Origin: Pleurocapsa minor HA4230-MV1
GTDB lineage: Bacteria; Cyanobacteriota; Cyanobacteriia; Cyanobacteriales; Xenococcaceae
DNA length: 64,000 bases
NCBI GenBank assembly: GCA_019359095.1
Contig: JAHHHZ010000034.1
Location: forward strand, 1-64,000
Reading direction: 5' to 3'
Each line of letters opens with the position of its first letter. Position 1 is the stretch's first letter. The position numbers and the translations under genes were made by a program. This document shows positions 33,302 to 41,941 of this stretch, piece after piece. Below the pieces are notes generated by a model. It was not told the DNA's origin and searched no databases. It saw nothing but the letters and a program-made list of their open reading frames with translations.

Positions 33302-33604
33302 ATGGCAAAGAAAGCAATGGTAGAGCGGGAAAAAAAACGCGCTCACTTGATTGAGAAATATGCTGAGAAGAGAGCAGAATTGAAAGAACAGTTGCGTACA
33401 GCTACTTCTGCTGCTCAAAAACTAGAAATTAGTCGTCAGATTCAAAGATTACCTAGAGATAGCTCGGCTACTCGTAGACGCAATCGTTGTATGCTTACAG
33501 GTAGACCCAGAGGCTACTACCGCGATTTTGGTTTATCTCGTAACGTTTTGAGAGAATGGGCGCACGAAGGTTTGCTGCCTGGAGTGGTCAAATCTAGCTG
33601 GTAA
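33302..33604 (+). CDS. rpsN: 30S ribosomal protein S14
   Basis: The 100-residue basic protein ([19 protein letters not shown]..., [38 protein letters not shown]) is S14 of the zinc-independent long type: only one Cys remains where the short form has CxxC pairs. It binds 16S rRNA in the head of the small subunit. It stands apart from the main ribosomal operon, as in other cyanobacteria and chloroplasts. A short GAAGCTT/AAGCTTC hairpin lies just after the stop. Confidence 0.97.
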   Translation: MAKKAMVEREKKRAHLIEKYAEKRAELKEQLRTATSAAQKLEISRQIQRLPRDSSATRRRNRCMLTGRPRGYYRDFGLSRNVLREWAHEGLLPGVVKSSW

Positions 33605-33705
33605 GCTACTAACAGGAAGCTTTAAGCTTCATTAAAAATAGGAAAGAGAGAGACAAACGTTGCATAAGATAATTCTCTCTCAGACCTTCATTCATTTTTA
33701 CGTTT

Positions 33706-34419
33706 TTAAAGATACACTTCTTGCTTAGGCAAAATTAATTCGAGATCCCAGTTTGCTACCTTTTGGGCAATGCGATCGCTGTTATCCCAGTCTTTGGCGT
33801 AAGGTAAAGTACCAATTACGGGGACATTAGTTAAAGACTGAATTAAATTGATGGGAGTTAAGTCTTCTGTTCTACCCACCGCTTCGAGTTGAGCGCAGTT
33901 AAGAATAATTCCTCGCAAATCAATCTTCAAACTACGGGCTAAAGCAACGTTAGCTACTGTATGAGCGATCGCTCCTAGCTTCACAGGTACTACCAAAACA
34001 GTAGGTAAGCGCCAATCAGCAGCAATATTCCCTACCGTTAACTCTTCCGTCACAGGAGAACCCAAACCCCCCAGAGACTCCACGAGAACTAACTGAGACT
34101 TTTGTTCTGCCAAACTAAGTTTTTGCCATATTTCCCCTAAGTTAATTATCTTACCTTCTTTAGCAGCAGCGATCGGTGGGGCTAGGGGTGCCTCAAAACG
34201 CAAGGGAGGGACTATTTCAATGCCCTTTACCTCAGCAAATAAACGTTGATATAGCTCCACATCGCCAACACCTGTCTGCATTAACTTAAATATACTTAGG
34301 AGATTTTGTCGATCATTATCTCGATTTAAACGGTATTTTTGCCAGTAAACTGTTAAGGCGATCGTCACAAAAGTTTTTCCCACATCTGTATCTGTACCTG
34401 CAATTAATAAGGTTGTCAT
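33706..34419 (-). CDS. bioD: Dethiobiotin synthetase
   Basis: The 237-residue enzyme forms dethiobiotin from diaminopelargonate, CO2 and ATP. The P-loop is AGTDTDVGKTFVTIAL (residues 7-22), substrate Lys in FKLMQTGVGD (about 45; Lys then two residues before Thr-Gly), and the ESLGGLGSPVTEELTVGN segment (about 113-130) is characteristic. VPVKLGAIAHTVANVALAR (about 144) is the conserved nucleotide-side region. No other biotin genes are next to it. Confidence 0.93.
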   Translation of the reverse strand: MTTLLIAGTDTDVGKTFVTIALTVYWQKYRLNRDNDRQNLLSIFKLMQTGVGDVELYQRLFAEVKGIEIVPPLRFEAPLAPPIAAAKEGKIINLGEIWQKLSLAEQKSQLVLVESLGGLGSPVTEELTVGNIAADWRLPTVLVVPVKLGAIAHTVANVALARSLKIDLRGIILNCAQLEAVGRTEDLTPINLIQSLTNVPVIGTLPYAKDWDNSDRIAQKVANWDLELILPKQEVYL

Positions 34420-34789
34420 AATGGCAATTTTGGCTCGCTATAGTCTTGTTTAGATTTGCTTTTTTAGAATACCAATATTATTGAGAAGAGAAACTTTCTT
34501 CTATTGATGCCAGTAAATTGATGTCAGTAAATTTTACCAAGGCTAAATAAGTTAAAAAAAAGTACAATGTAGCCATAAAGATTTAGTATAGGAATAAACA
34601 AAAATAGATTAAGAAGCTTAAAAAAAGCTAAAATAATCTCAAAATTTTACTTTAATTTTTTTATTAGTGAATTTTAACTCTATTGTTTTCAGACAAATTG
34701 TTATTTACCTCTAACTAGGTAATTTGGTATTGTAATTGCCATAACTATCACTAATAATCATCGTAATTCTCAGACTATCCTGAACTAAT
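34420..34789. other. AT-rich divergent gap between bioD and prs
   Basis: This 370-bp region is very AT-rich, with long A and T runs (about 34555-34680). It must hold both divergent promoters. No frame with a ribosome site, no repeat and no RNA structure convinced me. A long prs leader is possible. Confidence 0.4.
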
Positions 34790-35803
34790 TTGAATATATT
34801 TGCCGTGAGCCATAGTACTACCTTAATGCCTCAGCCGATGGAGCAGACCACCTTCTTATCAGACTCCAATCGTCTTAGATTGTTTTCTGGTTCGGCTAAT
34901 GTTCCGCTTGCCAAAGAAGTAGCCCGCTATATCGGTATGGATCTAGGCCCGATGATTCGCAAGCGGTTTGCTGATGGAGAGCTTTACGTTCAAATTCAGG
35001 AATCGATTCGGGGGGCAGATGTTTATCTACTGCAACCCTGCTGTAATCCTGGCAATGATAATTTGATGGAGCTGATGATTATGATTGATGCTTGTCGCCG
35101 AGCATCCGCCCGCCAGATTACTCCCGTAATTCCTTATTATGGCTATGCTAGAGCAGACCGTAAAACGGCTGGCCGCGAGTCTATTACTGCCAAACTAGTA
35201 GCTAATTTGCTAACGGAAGCAGGAGCAAGTAGAATTTTGGCGATGGATTTACACTCAGCACAAATTCAAGGATACTTTGATATTCCCACGGATCATGTCT
35301 ATGGTTCTCCAGCTATTCTCGAATATTTGGCAGCCAAGAAATTAGATGATTTAGTGGTAGTGTCCCCTGATGTGGGGGGAGTAGCCAGAGCTAGAGCATT
35401 CGCCAAAAAATTAAATGATGCTCCTTTGGCAATCATCGATAAGCGTCGCCAGGCTCATAATGTGGCAGAAGTGATGAACGTGATTGGTGATGTGGCGGGT
35501 AAGACTGCTATTTTAGTCGATGACATGATTGATACCGCAGGAACTTTAGCCGCTGGGGGTAAATTATTACGCCAAGAAGGAGCCAAAGAAATCTACGCCT
35601 GTGCTACCCATGCCGTCTTTTCTGGCCCTGCCGTAGCGCGATTATCTGAAGGTATTTTTAAAGAAGTTATCGTTACTAATACAATTCCTATTCCCGAAGA
35701 GAAAAAGTTTGAACAGCTAACGGTTCTCTCAGTGGCTAGTCTGTTGGGAGAAGCAATCTGGCGGATTCACGAGGCAAGCTCCGTCAGCAGTATGTTTCGC
35801 TAA
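34790..35803 (+). CDS. prs: Ribose-phosphate pyrophosphokinase
   Basis: The enzyme makes PRPP from ribose 5-phosphate and ATP for nucleotide, His, Trp and NAD synthesis. Landmarks are RLRLFSGSANVPLAKEVARYIG (about 29-50), the metal-binding DLHSAQIQGYFDIPTDH (about 153-169), flexible loop YYGYARADRKTAGRE (about 119-133) and PRPP-binding loop VDDMIDTAGTL (about 243-253). The start is uncertain: TTG at 34790 gives 337 residues, while ATGs at 34826 and 34838 or a GTG at 34805 are alternatives. No clear ribosome site decides. N termini vary in cyanobacterial homologues. Confidence 0.93.
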   Translation: MNIFAVSHSTTLMPQPMEQTTFLSDSNRLRLFSGSANVPLAKEVARYIGMDLGPMIRKRFADGELYVQIQESIRGADVYLLQPCCNPGNDNLMELMIMIDACRRASARQITPVIPYYGYARADRKTAGRESITAKLVANLLTEAGASRILAMDLHSAQIQGYFDIPTDHVYGSPAILEYLAAKKLDDLVVVSPDVGGVARARAFAKKLNDAPLAIIDKRRQAHNVAEVMNVIGDVAGKTAILVDDMIDTAGTLAAGGKLLRQEGAKEIYACATHAVFSGPAVARLSEGIFKEVIVTNTIPIPEEKKFEQLTVLSVASLLGEAIWRIHEASSVSSMFR

Positions 35804-35825
35804 TTAAAGCTAGTTAATTTAATTC

Positions 35826-35876
35826 AAAAGCTCCTGCGATCGCTTTTAATGATAATGTTGCAGGAGCTTTTTTCGC
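35826..35876. terminator. Bidirectional terminator, prs and lepB
   Basis: AAAAGCTCCTGC (35826-35837) pairs with GCAGGAGCTTTT (35860-35871), followed by TTTTTC on the plus strand and by A-rich DNA read as T-rich on the minus strand. It sits between convergent prs and lepB. The loop contains a HIP1 octamer. Confidence 0.88.
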
Positions 35877-35904
35877 TCATACCTACTTGACTTTTACTTA
35901 GCTT

Positions 35905-36477
35905 TTACTTAGCTTGAGCGTCAGGATATAAAGGTTGGTGATTTAAAGGGCCGATTCGATCGGGGGGCCAAAACCGAACTGTTGCCCGACCAATGAGATT
36001 TTTTAGTGGCACAAAGCCCCAGTAGTGGGAGTCGTAGCTGTTATTACGATTGTCTCCTAAAACTAAATATTGTCCTTCAGGTATTTTCGTAGCAGGATAT
36101 TCATAGTTTGGTGGATTGAGAATATACTTTTCACTCAACTTTTGGTTGTTAACGTATACTGCGTTATTTTTGACCTCTACTGTGTCCCCAGGAATGCCAA
36201 TCACTCTTTTAATAAAGGCTTCTTTATAATCTTGTTGCTTCAGAGTTTCTGTCGGTGAAAAAACCACCACATCTCCCCGTTCTGGTTTGCGGAAACGGTA
36301 GCTAATTTTCTCAACGATTAAGCGATCGTTGATTTCTAAAGTTGGCAGCATCGACTCAGAAGGAATATAGCGAGCTTCCGCTACACAGGCGCGAATTCCT
36401 ATTGCCAAAATTCCAGCGGATACCAGAGTTTTTAAAAGTTCGACTATAGGATTTTCTTGTTTTTCTGTCATAAACAC
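35905..36477 (-). CDS. lepB: Signal peptidase I
   Basis: The 190-residue membrane-anchored serine protease removes signal peptides from exported proteins. One N-terminal helix (about 13-29) precedes the nucleophile in IPSESMLPTLEINDRL (Ser near 38). The general base Lys is in AFIKRVIGIPGD (about residue 90), and the conserved YLVLGDNRNNSYDSHYWGFVP (about 136-156) follows. The start may be the third residue (MTEKQENP). Single gene. Confidence 0.95.
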   Translation of the reverse strand: MFMTEKQENPIVELLKTLVSAGILAIGIRACVAEARYIPSESMLPTLEINDRLIVEKISYRFRKPERGDVVVFSPTETLKQQDYKEAFIKRVIGIPGDTVEVKNNAVYVNNQKLSEKYILNPPNYEYPATKIPEGQYLVLGDNRNNSYDSHYWGFVPLKNLIGRATVRFWPPDRIGPLNHQPLYPDAQAK

Positions 36478-36806
36478 ACAGCCTCTAGGGTGGAATGAGA
36501 TTCAGTCAATGGGATGAGAATAAATACAGCTATTCTCTCGAAGCTGATTTAATTTGAACGAGTTACCGACGCGATTGATGTAGTTTTGTTGCTTGCAATT
36601 AAAATTACTCAAATAAAGCAATGTATAGCAATGGCGAATGTTAACATCATCAGAAAATTTAAGTTAAAAATTTGAATTAGTTTCTTAGGCTAAACTAGAA
36701 AGGGACTAACCGCCATTGTCAGTAGAGATAATCACTGCTGTTAATTAATCATAAACATCAGTAATTTAAATTCTCTAGATGCAATTAACAATCTTACTAT
36801 TCTAAT
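36478..36806. other. AT-rich gap between lepB and DUF3134 gene
   Basis: The 329-bp divergent gap has no frame with a ribosome site, no array and no tRNA. It is presumed to hold the promoters of lepB and the DUF3134 gene. TTGAATTAGTTTCTTAGGCTAAACT near 36673 could be a promoter, but no element was certain. Confidence 0.35.
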
Positions 36807-37019
36807 ATGGAACATAAAAATCCTGCTCTAGTTCAAGAACCGCGTTATGAGCCAGCAATTGTCATCCCTCTCAAGCAAGAGGCTTCTCTTTTAGATTGGT
36901 TAAAAGCAAATAACCGTCTGATTCCTCGTGAACAAATAGAAACTGAAAAGATTAAATCCGATGAAGATCTAGACGTGTTGATGGATGGAGAGGATGATGA
37001 TTTTGACGAAGATGACTAG
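36807..37019 (+). CDS. DUF3134 family small acidic protein
   Basis: The 70-residue protein begins MEHKNPALVQEPRYEPAIVIP. The DUF3134 core is SLLDWLKANNRLIPRE (about 27-43), and it ends in a run of Asp and Glu (DGEDDDFDEDD). DUF3134 proteins occur in cyanobacteria and have no assigned role. mraY follows after about 107 bp in the same direction. Confidence 0.8.
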   Translation: MEHKNPALVQEPRYEPAIVIPLKQEASLLDWLKANNRLIPREQIETEKIKSDEDLDVLMDGEDDDFDEDD

Positions 37020-37125
37020 ATTAAGCAGATTGGCGATCGCTTAGAGAAATTAGATCACAAATAGTTTTTGCTATGTTATCGTTCTCAAGTAATTGATCTT
37101 CTTAGTAAGTTAGTGAAATTTAATT

Positions 37126-38256
37126 GTGAATGTTAAACCATTTGGTACGGAGAAACTAATCGATCCTTCTGGTAAGATTTTGCTAATTTCTCTGATCTGC
37201 GTTTTGACTCTAAGCGCGATCGCCATTGAATATGCCTCTAGCTTTTCTTTAGAGCAGTTCGGATTACTGCTCTTTCCTCTACTCCTCTGTCTGATCGCTA
37301 GCGCTTTGCTAGGAATAGTCATCATTCCGCTGCTGAATCGGCTGAAAACAGGTCAGATTATGCGGGAAGATGGGCCCCAAGCTCACTTAAAGAAAGTAGG
37401 CACTCCGACGATGGGAGGGGTTTTTTTTGTGCCAGTAGCGGTGGTTTTCACCTTGGTCTGGGTGAACTTTAGCGGTGGTACAGTAGCTCTCACTCCAGAA
37501 CTAATCGCCGTTTGTTTGGTGACGCTAGGTTATGGTTTAATCGGCTGGATTGATGACTGGCAAGTATTACGGCGCAAGTCCAACAAGGGCATCTCTCCAC
37601 GCCTGAAACTTACTCTACAGATAGTTTTTGGTCTACTGTTTTCCCTGTGGCTGTTTTGGCATGAGTCTGATGCGGTTACGAATATTAGTCTGCCTGGAGG
37701 ATTGAGTCTGGCTTTGGGATGGCTGTTTCTACCTTTGGCAATCTTTGTCTTAGCGGCGGAAAGCAATGCTACTAATTTAACAGACGGGGTAGATGGATTG
37801 GCAGCAGGAACAGGAGCGATCGCTTTTTTAGGACTAGCAGCAATTCTCGGACTAGACTACCCAGAGCTAGCAATTTTTTGTGCCTGCCTCAGTGGTGGCT
37901 GTTTGGGATTTTTGGTGCATAATCGTAACCCCGCGCGGGTATTTATGGGGGATACGGGTTCTTTAGCATTAGGTGGTGCTTTAGCTGCCGTAGGTCTTAG
38001 TAGTGATAATCTTTGGGCTTTATTTTTAATTAGTGGTGTCTTCTTCGTCGAATCTCTTTCTGTCATTGCTCAGGTTGGTTATTACAAAGCAACTAAAGGA
38101 TTAGATGGTAAGGGCAAACGCCTGTTTAAAATGGCTCCAATTCATCATCATTTTGAACTTAGTGGCTGGAGTGAAACCCAGGTGGTAGGTATATTTTATC
38201 TGGTTAATGTTTTGCTAGTGGCGATCGCCTATTTATCAAATAGCTATAAGCTATAA
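37126..38256 (+). CDS. mraY: Phospho-MurNAc-pentapeptide transferase
   Basis: The 376-residue integral membrane enzyme (about ten helices) makes lipid I in peptidoglycan synthesis. Conserved loops are REDGPQAHLKKVGTPTMGGVFF (about 83-104), SNATNLTDGVDGLAAGTGA (about 214-232) with the Asp pair, FMGDTGSLALGGALA (about 273-287) and the triple His in MAPIHHHFELSGW (about 337-349). The start is GTG at 37126. It is not in a mur-division cluster here, as usual in cyanobacteria. Confidence 0.96.
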   Translation: MNVKPFGTEKLIDPSGKILLISLICVLTLSAIAIEYASSFSLEQFGLLLFPLLLCLIASALLGIVIIPLLNRLKTGQIMREDGPQAHLKKVGTPTMGGVFFVPVAVVFTLVWVNFSGGTVALTPELIAVCLVTLGYGLIGWIDDWQVLRRKSNKGISPRLKLTLQIVFGLLFSLWLFWHESDAVTNISLPGGLSLALGWLFLPLAIFVLAAESNATNLTDGVDGLAAGTGAIAFLGLAAILGLDYPELAIFCACLSGGCLGFLVHNRNPARVFMGDTGSLALGGALAAVGLSSDNLWALFLISGVFFVESLSVIAQVGYYKATKGLDGKGKRLFKMAPIHHHFELSGWSETQVVGIFYLVNVLLVAIAYLSNSYKL

Positions 38257-38269
38257 GCCAAGAGAGTTC

Positions 38270-38316
38270 AAGACCCCCTTTAAAGATCTCAAGCTCAAGG
38301 CCTGGGTCTTTTTTTC
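38270..38316 (+). terminator. mraY terminator
   Basis: AAGACCC (38270-38276) and the next CCTT pair with AAGG and GGGTCTT (38304-38310), followed by seven further T residues. It ends transcription about 50 bases after mraY. Confidence 0.85.
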
Positions 38317-38392
38317 GTTTTACAAGTGTTACTCATCCGATATATTCTATGTTTGGGATGTTTGAGCAATTATTTCTGGGAAGGAGAAATGT

Positions 38393-39325
38393 ATGAGTGA
38401 GAAAACGATTATTCTTGGCATAGTTGGTGATAGTGCAGCGGGTAAGACGACTTTAACCAAGGGGATTGCTCAAATATTGGGAGAAGATCAGGTGACGATC
38501 ATCTGTACTGATGATTACCATCGTTATGACCGCAAGCAACGGGCCGAAATGAAAATTTCCGCTCTCCACCCCGACTGTAACTATTTAGACATTATTGAGC
38601 AGCATCTGGCGCTATTGCGAGAGGGGCAAGCTATCCTCAAGCCAATTTATAATCACTCTACAGGAGCGTTCGATCCGCCAGAATATATTGAACCGACTAA
38701 ATACGTCATTGTTGAAGGCTTACTAGGCTATTCTACTCGTGCAATGCGGGATAGTTATGACGTTAAGACTTATCTTGCTCCTCCAGAATCTCTGCGTGCC
38801 ACTTGGAAAATTAAACGGGATACACGTAAAAGAGGTTACAACGAAGAACAGGTAATGGAGCAACTGCGCCAAAGAGAGCCAGATTCAGAAGCTTTTATCC
38901 GTCCCCAACGCAAATGGGCAGATATGGTTGTTTCTTTCTATCCGCCAGAAGAGGAAAATTTGGCTGCTGACCTGTTGCTGAATGCCAATCTCATTTTACG
39001 TCCGACTATTCCTCACCCAGAACTAACTTCAATTCTTAATGCTCAGGGAAATCATTTAGGTGAGGCTATTCGCTTGGGTTTAAGTCGTGATATGGGCAAA
39101 CCTGTAGATATCTTAGAAATAGATGGACATGCCACGATGGAACAGGTTAAGGAATTAGAAAAAATTATGTGTAATGAAGTGCCTTACCTGGGTCAATTCT
39201 GTAGTTTGGAAGGAAACCAAGAACTAGGTAAGCTGGTGGGAACGACTGGAGAAACTCTACAGAGTTATCCTTTGGCTTTAACTCAGTTAATGATTACCTA
39301 CCATATGTTGAAAGCAGCATCTTGA
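38393..39325 (+). CDS. Phosphoribulokinase/uridine-kinase-family protein
   Basis: The 310-residue protein has P-loop GDSAAGKTTLT (residues 11-21), DDYHRYDRKQRAEM (about 40-53), the substrate Arg/Tyr segment IYNHSTGAFDPPEYI (about 83-97) and VEGLLGYSTRAMRD. It resembles Calvin-cycle PRK, but the redox Cys of the PRK P-loop (GDSGCGKST) is Ala here, and it is shorter than cyanobacterial PRK (about 330). It should not be switched by thioredoxin/CP12. Either a second ribulokinase or a kinase of a related sugar or nucleoside. Good ribosome site AAGGAG precedes ATG 38393. Confidence 0.75.
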   Translation: MSEKTIILGIVGDSAAGKTTLTKGIAQILGEDQVTIICTDDYHRYDRKQRAEMKISALHPDCNYLDIIEQHLALLREGQAILKPIYNHSTGAFDPPEYIEPTKYVIVEGLLGYSTRAMRDSYDVKTYLAPPESLRATWKIKRDTRKRGYNEEQVMEQLRQREPDSEAFIRPQRKWADMVVSFYPPEEENLAADLLLNANLILRPTIPHPELTSILNAQGNHLGEAIRLGLSRDMGKPVDILEIDGHATMEQVKELEKIMCNEVPYLGQFCSLEGNQELGKLVGTTGETLQSYPLALTQLMITYHMLKAAS

Positions 39326-39332
39326 TATTTTT

Positions 39333-39361
39333 GTTAGTTAGCGATCGCTAACTAACTTTTT
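39333..39361. terminator. 24-bp palindromic bidirectional terminator with HIP1
   Basis: A perfect 24-bp palindrome (39333-39356), GTTAGTTAGC around GATC, has the HIP1 octamer at its exact centre. It is flanked by TTTTT on the right and by AAAAATA (read from the minus strand) on the left. It separates the converging PRK-like and Mn-catalase genes and can end both. Confidence 0.85.
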
Positions 39362-39387
39362 ATCAGCTTTTAATTGAGGCAATATTT

Positions 39388-40110
39388 TTAATTGGCTGTC
39401 GGAGAATGGTTGGCTTCGGGGTGGGCAACATACCTAAAGTCAGGCTCTTGATTCCAGGAACCCCGTTGATCGACTTCAACGCTTGAGCCGTCTGCTGAAG
39501 TAGAAGTTGATAGATTGTAGTAAAGATCTACTGTCTCATCGGGCTGAACGTTGCCAAAGAAGGGTTCAGTAAGCTTGCCCATATCATTCAGTGCATTCAT
39601 AAACATTTTTGTATGAGAAATCTCACGAGTCAATAAATGTACTAGAGTTTTTTTAGTTCCTTCATCTGGCGCTAACTTAATCAACGCTTCATAAGTTTGA
39701 CGCGCTCCCGCTTCTGCGGCAATATTAGCACGTAGATCGCGTACGACATCACCGCCTTCATTCAGATAAGTTGCTGTCCAAGCACTACCTTGACTGTCGA
39801 TAAAATGAGGTCCCATTCCCCGCACGGCAAACAAAGTACTTTTGTATGCTTCGGTCTGATCTACATTTTTAGTATGAGCTTCGATCATTTTACCTACCAT
39901 TTCTAAGTGACCGAACTCTTCAACTGCAATGTCTTGGAGCATATCTTTAATCGCTGGATTTTCAACATGAAATGATTGCACCCAATATTGTAAGGCAGCA
40001 GACAGTTCTCCAGTAGCACCACCAAATTGCTCTAGCAACAGTTGAGCAAAGCGGGGATTTGCTTCTTTTATATCAACATTGTGAATGGTTTCTTTTTTGT
40101 GAAAAAACAT
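39388..40110 (-). CDS. Manganese catalase
   Basis: The 240-residue protein is a four-helix-bundle di-manganese catalase that breaks down hydrogen peroxide. Metal-ligand helices are GATGELSAALQYW (Glu near 35), DIAVEEFGHLEMVG (Glu and His near 64-69), AAEAGARQTYEAL (about 130) and LTREISHTKMFMNAL (Glu and His near 160). A short non-conserved tail ends in HSPTAN. It has a ribosome site (GGAGACCCC) and a long upstream gap with its own promoter region. Confidence 0.93.
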   Translation of the reverse strand: MFFHKKETIHNVDIKEANPRFAQLLLEQFGGATGELSAALQYWVQSFHVENPAIKDMLQDIAVEEFGHLEMVGKMIEAHTKNVDQTEAYKSTLFAVRGMGPHFIDSQGSAWTATYLNEGGDVVRDLRANIAAEAGARQTYEALIKLAPDEGTKKTLVHLLTREISHTKMFMNALNDMGKLTEPFFGNVQPDETVDLYYNLSTSTSADGSSVEVDQRGSWNQEPDFRYVAHPEANHSPTAN

Positions 40111-41028
40111 GAGTTGGGGTCTCCTATAAGTAAATTATTTAAAAGTGTTGATGGTATATATTGGTAAACTGCATACCAGTCAGCTTGAAAAAGTTTGTTC
40201 TCTGAAATGAACATATGTATTAATCTTAATTTGTTAAATTTTTTGTCTGCACTATCTTAGGATAGAGCTTTTTTTTGACAGATAAAATCTCGATATTATA
40301 ATGATATTTTTATTGGTTTTTGCTATACTCTGAGGCAATTCTAAGAAATTATGAAATGTCATTAATATCACAATCGACATCACATTTAAATATTATTAAT
40401 TTTAACTGTATTTTAAGTAAAAATTGTTAAATTGAATTGTCAATTTTTAGCTAAAATTTTTAATTTAAAGTATAGATTATATGAATAATATTTGTTAATT
40501 TTAAAGTTAACTCGCTCAAAAAAAGCCATATTTAGCTCATGCTCATCCTGTAATTTTTATAACTTTTGGTGGATGATTACTAACTAATAAAAAATACACC
40601 AAATTATGGAGGCAAACAATTTTGTGACATCTTACCTGCCTTGAGCTTGAGACAATAAAGTGGATTTATTAGCTAATGAATACCTATTCACCATTGGTGA
40701 CAAGTTAAGGGACTACGATGTTTGTCAACTGGCTAAGAGCTATTAGCTTTTAGCTTTTAAGATATTGCCACTCAACTTCTCCTGCTGAAAGGGCGATCCG
40801 AAGGCTAGGCGCGTCCTAAAGGATTAGCTCCTAACGTCGCGTCACGCGGAGCTATATGCGAAGCGGTATCCTTTAGGAGTCCTTTAGGGGAGCCTAATCG
40901 CTTGAGCTAAACAATCTCTATGTAGTTGACGGTAGTTTCTTTCCTTCAAATTCAGGGGTTAATCCTACTTTAACAATTAAAGATTTTATCCCAATTTTTC
41001 CCAGTAACTAGCAAAATAAGGCCCAAGA
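40111..41028. other. 918-bp gap with repeats
   Basis: No supported gene was found. The first 550 bases are very AT-rich. Near 40738-40761 there are partial TTAGCTT heptads, followed by an R2 element (listed separately). The stretch 40920-41028 has nothing recognisable. Strong hairpin potential lies only in the R2 element. Confidence 0.5.
40790..40905. repeat. R2 element, full copy
   Basis: The element starts GGGCGATCCGAAGGCTAGGC and contains TCCTAAAGGATTAGCTCC, ACGCGGAGCTATATGCGAAG, then two CCTTTAGG copies and AGCCTAATCGC. TCCTAAAGGA and TCCTTTAGGA, about 45 bases apart, are inverted partners, as are GGATTAGCTCC and GGAGCCTAATC, so the whole can fold on itself. It shares phrases with 41747-41840 and 52845-53035. 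Confidence 0.75.
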
Positions 41029-41310
41029 CTAAAGCATAACCTTTTGCCAGCCCACAATTTTGCTACCCAGCCGAAAAATCATGGAATCAGCTAAACCTAG
41101 TTCAGCGATCGCCTGAGACAAAGTACGTATTTGTTCTTGGTCTACACTAAATAAATGGGGACAATTAACAAAATCTAAGCATAAAACTGTAGAACGACCC
41201 GATAATTCGCGAAAAATTAGGCTGTCTTGAGGTAAAAACCCTACTAATGAACGGAACCTCGCTAAGGCAGCCTGCTCAAAATCTGCACTAGTGGCGTTAA
41301 GTGGTGTCAT
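41029..41310 (-). CDS. Small conserved hypothetical protein
   Basis: The 93-residue protein (MTPLNATSADFEQAALARFRSL...) contains SLIFRELSGRSTVLCLDFVN near the middle and ends with a hydrophobic patch (SMIFRLGSKIVGWQKVML). No signal peptide, membrane span or family motif is recognised. It has protein-like composition and a proper gap. It is likely a real cyanobacterial gene of unknown role. Confidence 0.5.
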   Translation of the reverse strand: MTPLNATSADFEQAALARFRSLVGFLPQDSLIFRELSGRSTVLCLDFVNCPHLFSVDQEQIRTLSQAIAELGLADSMIFRLGSKIVGWQKVML

Positions 41311-41941
41311 AATCTAGACTTTTGCATTTTGCTTCAAACAAATCTCTAACCAAGGAATAATCGAGATGATAATTGAATAATTAAGTAATCTTCAGTAGCA
41401 AGAAATGCAATATTACTCTAATTGAGCAGAGAATACTGCCAGTTGAATCCCAAGTCTGTTGAAGCTATTTTTGAGTCAACAATGACTTCTGGTTCTTTGT
41501 TTAGATTAGCATCAACCTTTTTGCTCTTGTTGCTGGCAAGCGTTTACTTAATAAAAATTTCTAATTTGCGCTTCTGTTGCTCTTTATATTTAGTTGTACT
41601 CTAGATCTTCAAGATAGGGATAAGCTAGCTTTTAGTAAAGAGCGGATTTCATCCCACAAGTAACATAAGTAGGTGGGTGTAATTAAATTGGAAATGAGGT
41701 TAGGGAGTAACAAGTAACGAGTAACGAGTAACGAGTAACGAGTAATATGCGGAGCGGTATGCCACGGCATTTGCCCTAAAGGATTCCCTCTGGTCACGAA
41801 GCTTATCCTTTATGACTAGCTTCGCGTCGTCCTTTAGGACGAGTAACAAATAGCTCTAAGGGTAGGGGTTTGATCAATTATTTTGCCTACCTACTTAACT
41901 AAGATTATAACTGGCTAATAAATCTACCAAAGTTATGATTA
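41311..41941. other. 631-bp gap with heptads and an R2 element
   Basis: A 60-codon frame from TTG 41422 (or 40 codons from ATG 41482) encodes one hydrophobic segment but has no ribosome site, so I do not call it a gene. From 41705 to 41847 there are heptads split by an R2 copy (listed). The last 90 bases before the epimerase gene are AT-rich and likely hold its promoter. Confidence 0.45.
41705..41847. repeat. Heptad array GAGTAAC split by an R2 element
   Basis: Six 7-base units (GAGTAAC, one AAGTAAC, last GAGTAAT) run from 41705 to 41746. An R2 copy then follows (41747-41840: GCGGAGCGGTATGCC, GCCCTAAAGGATTCCC, TAGCTTCGCGTCGTCC, TTTAGGAC), and after it another heptad unit GAGTAAC (41841-41847). 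The larger element thus lies inside the heptad array, in register with its units. Confidence 0.85.

Noticed and set aside
33614-33639. rpsN terminator
   Set aside because: The GAAGCTT/AAGCTTC hairpin lacks a following T-run, so I do not call it a terminator.
41422-41604. Small hydrophobic frame starting at TTG or ATG 41482
   Set aside because: No ribosome site and no recognisable family. Hydrophobic translations of T-rich DNA are common.
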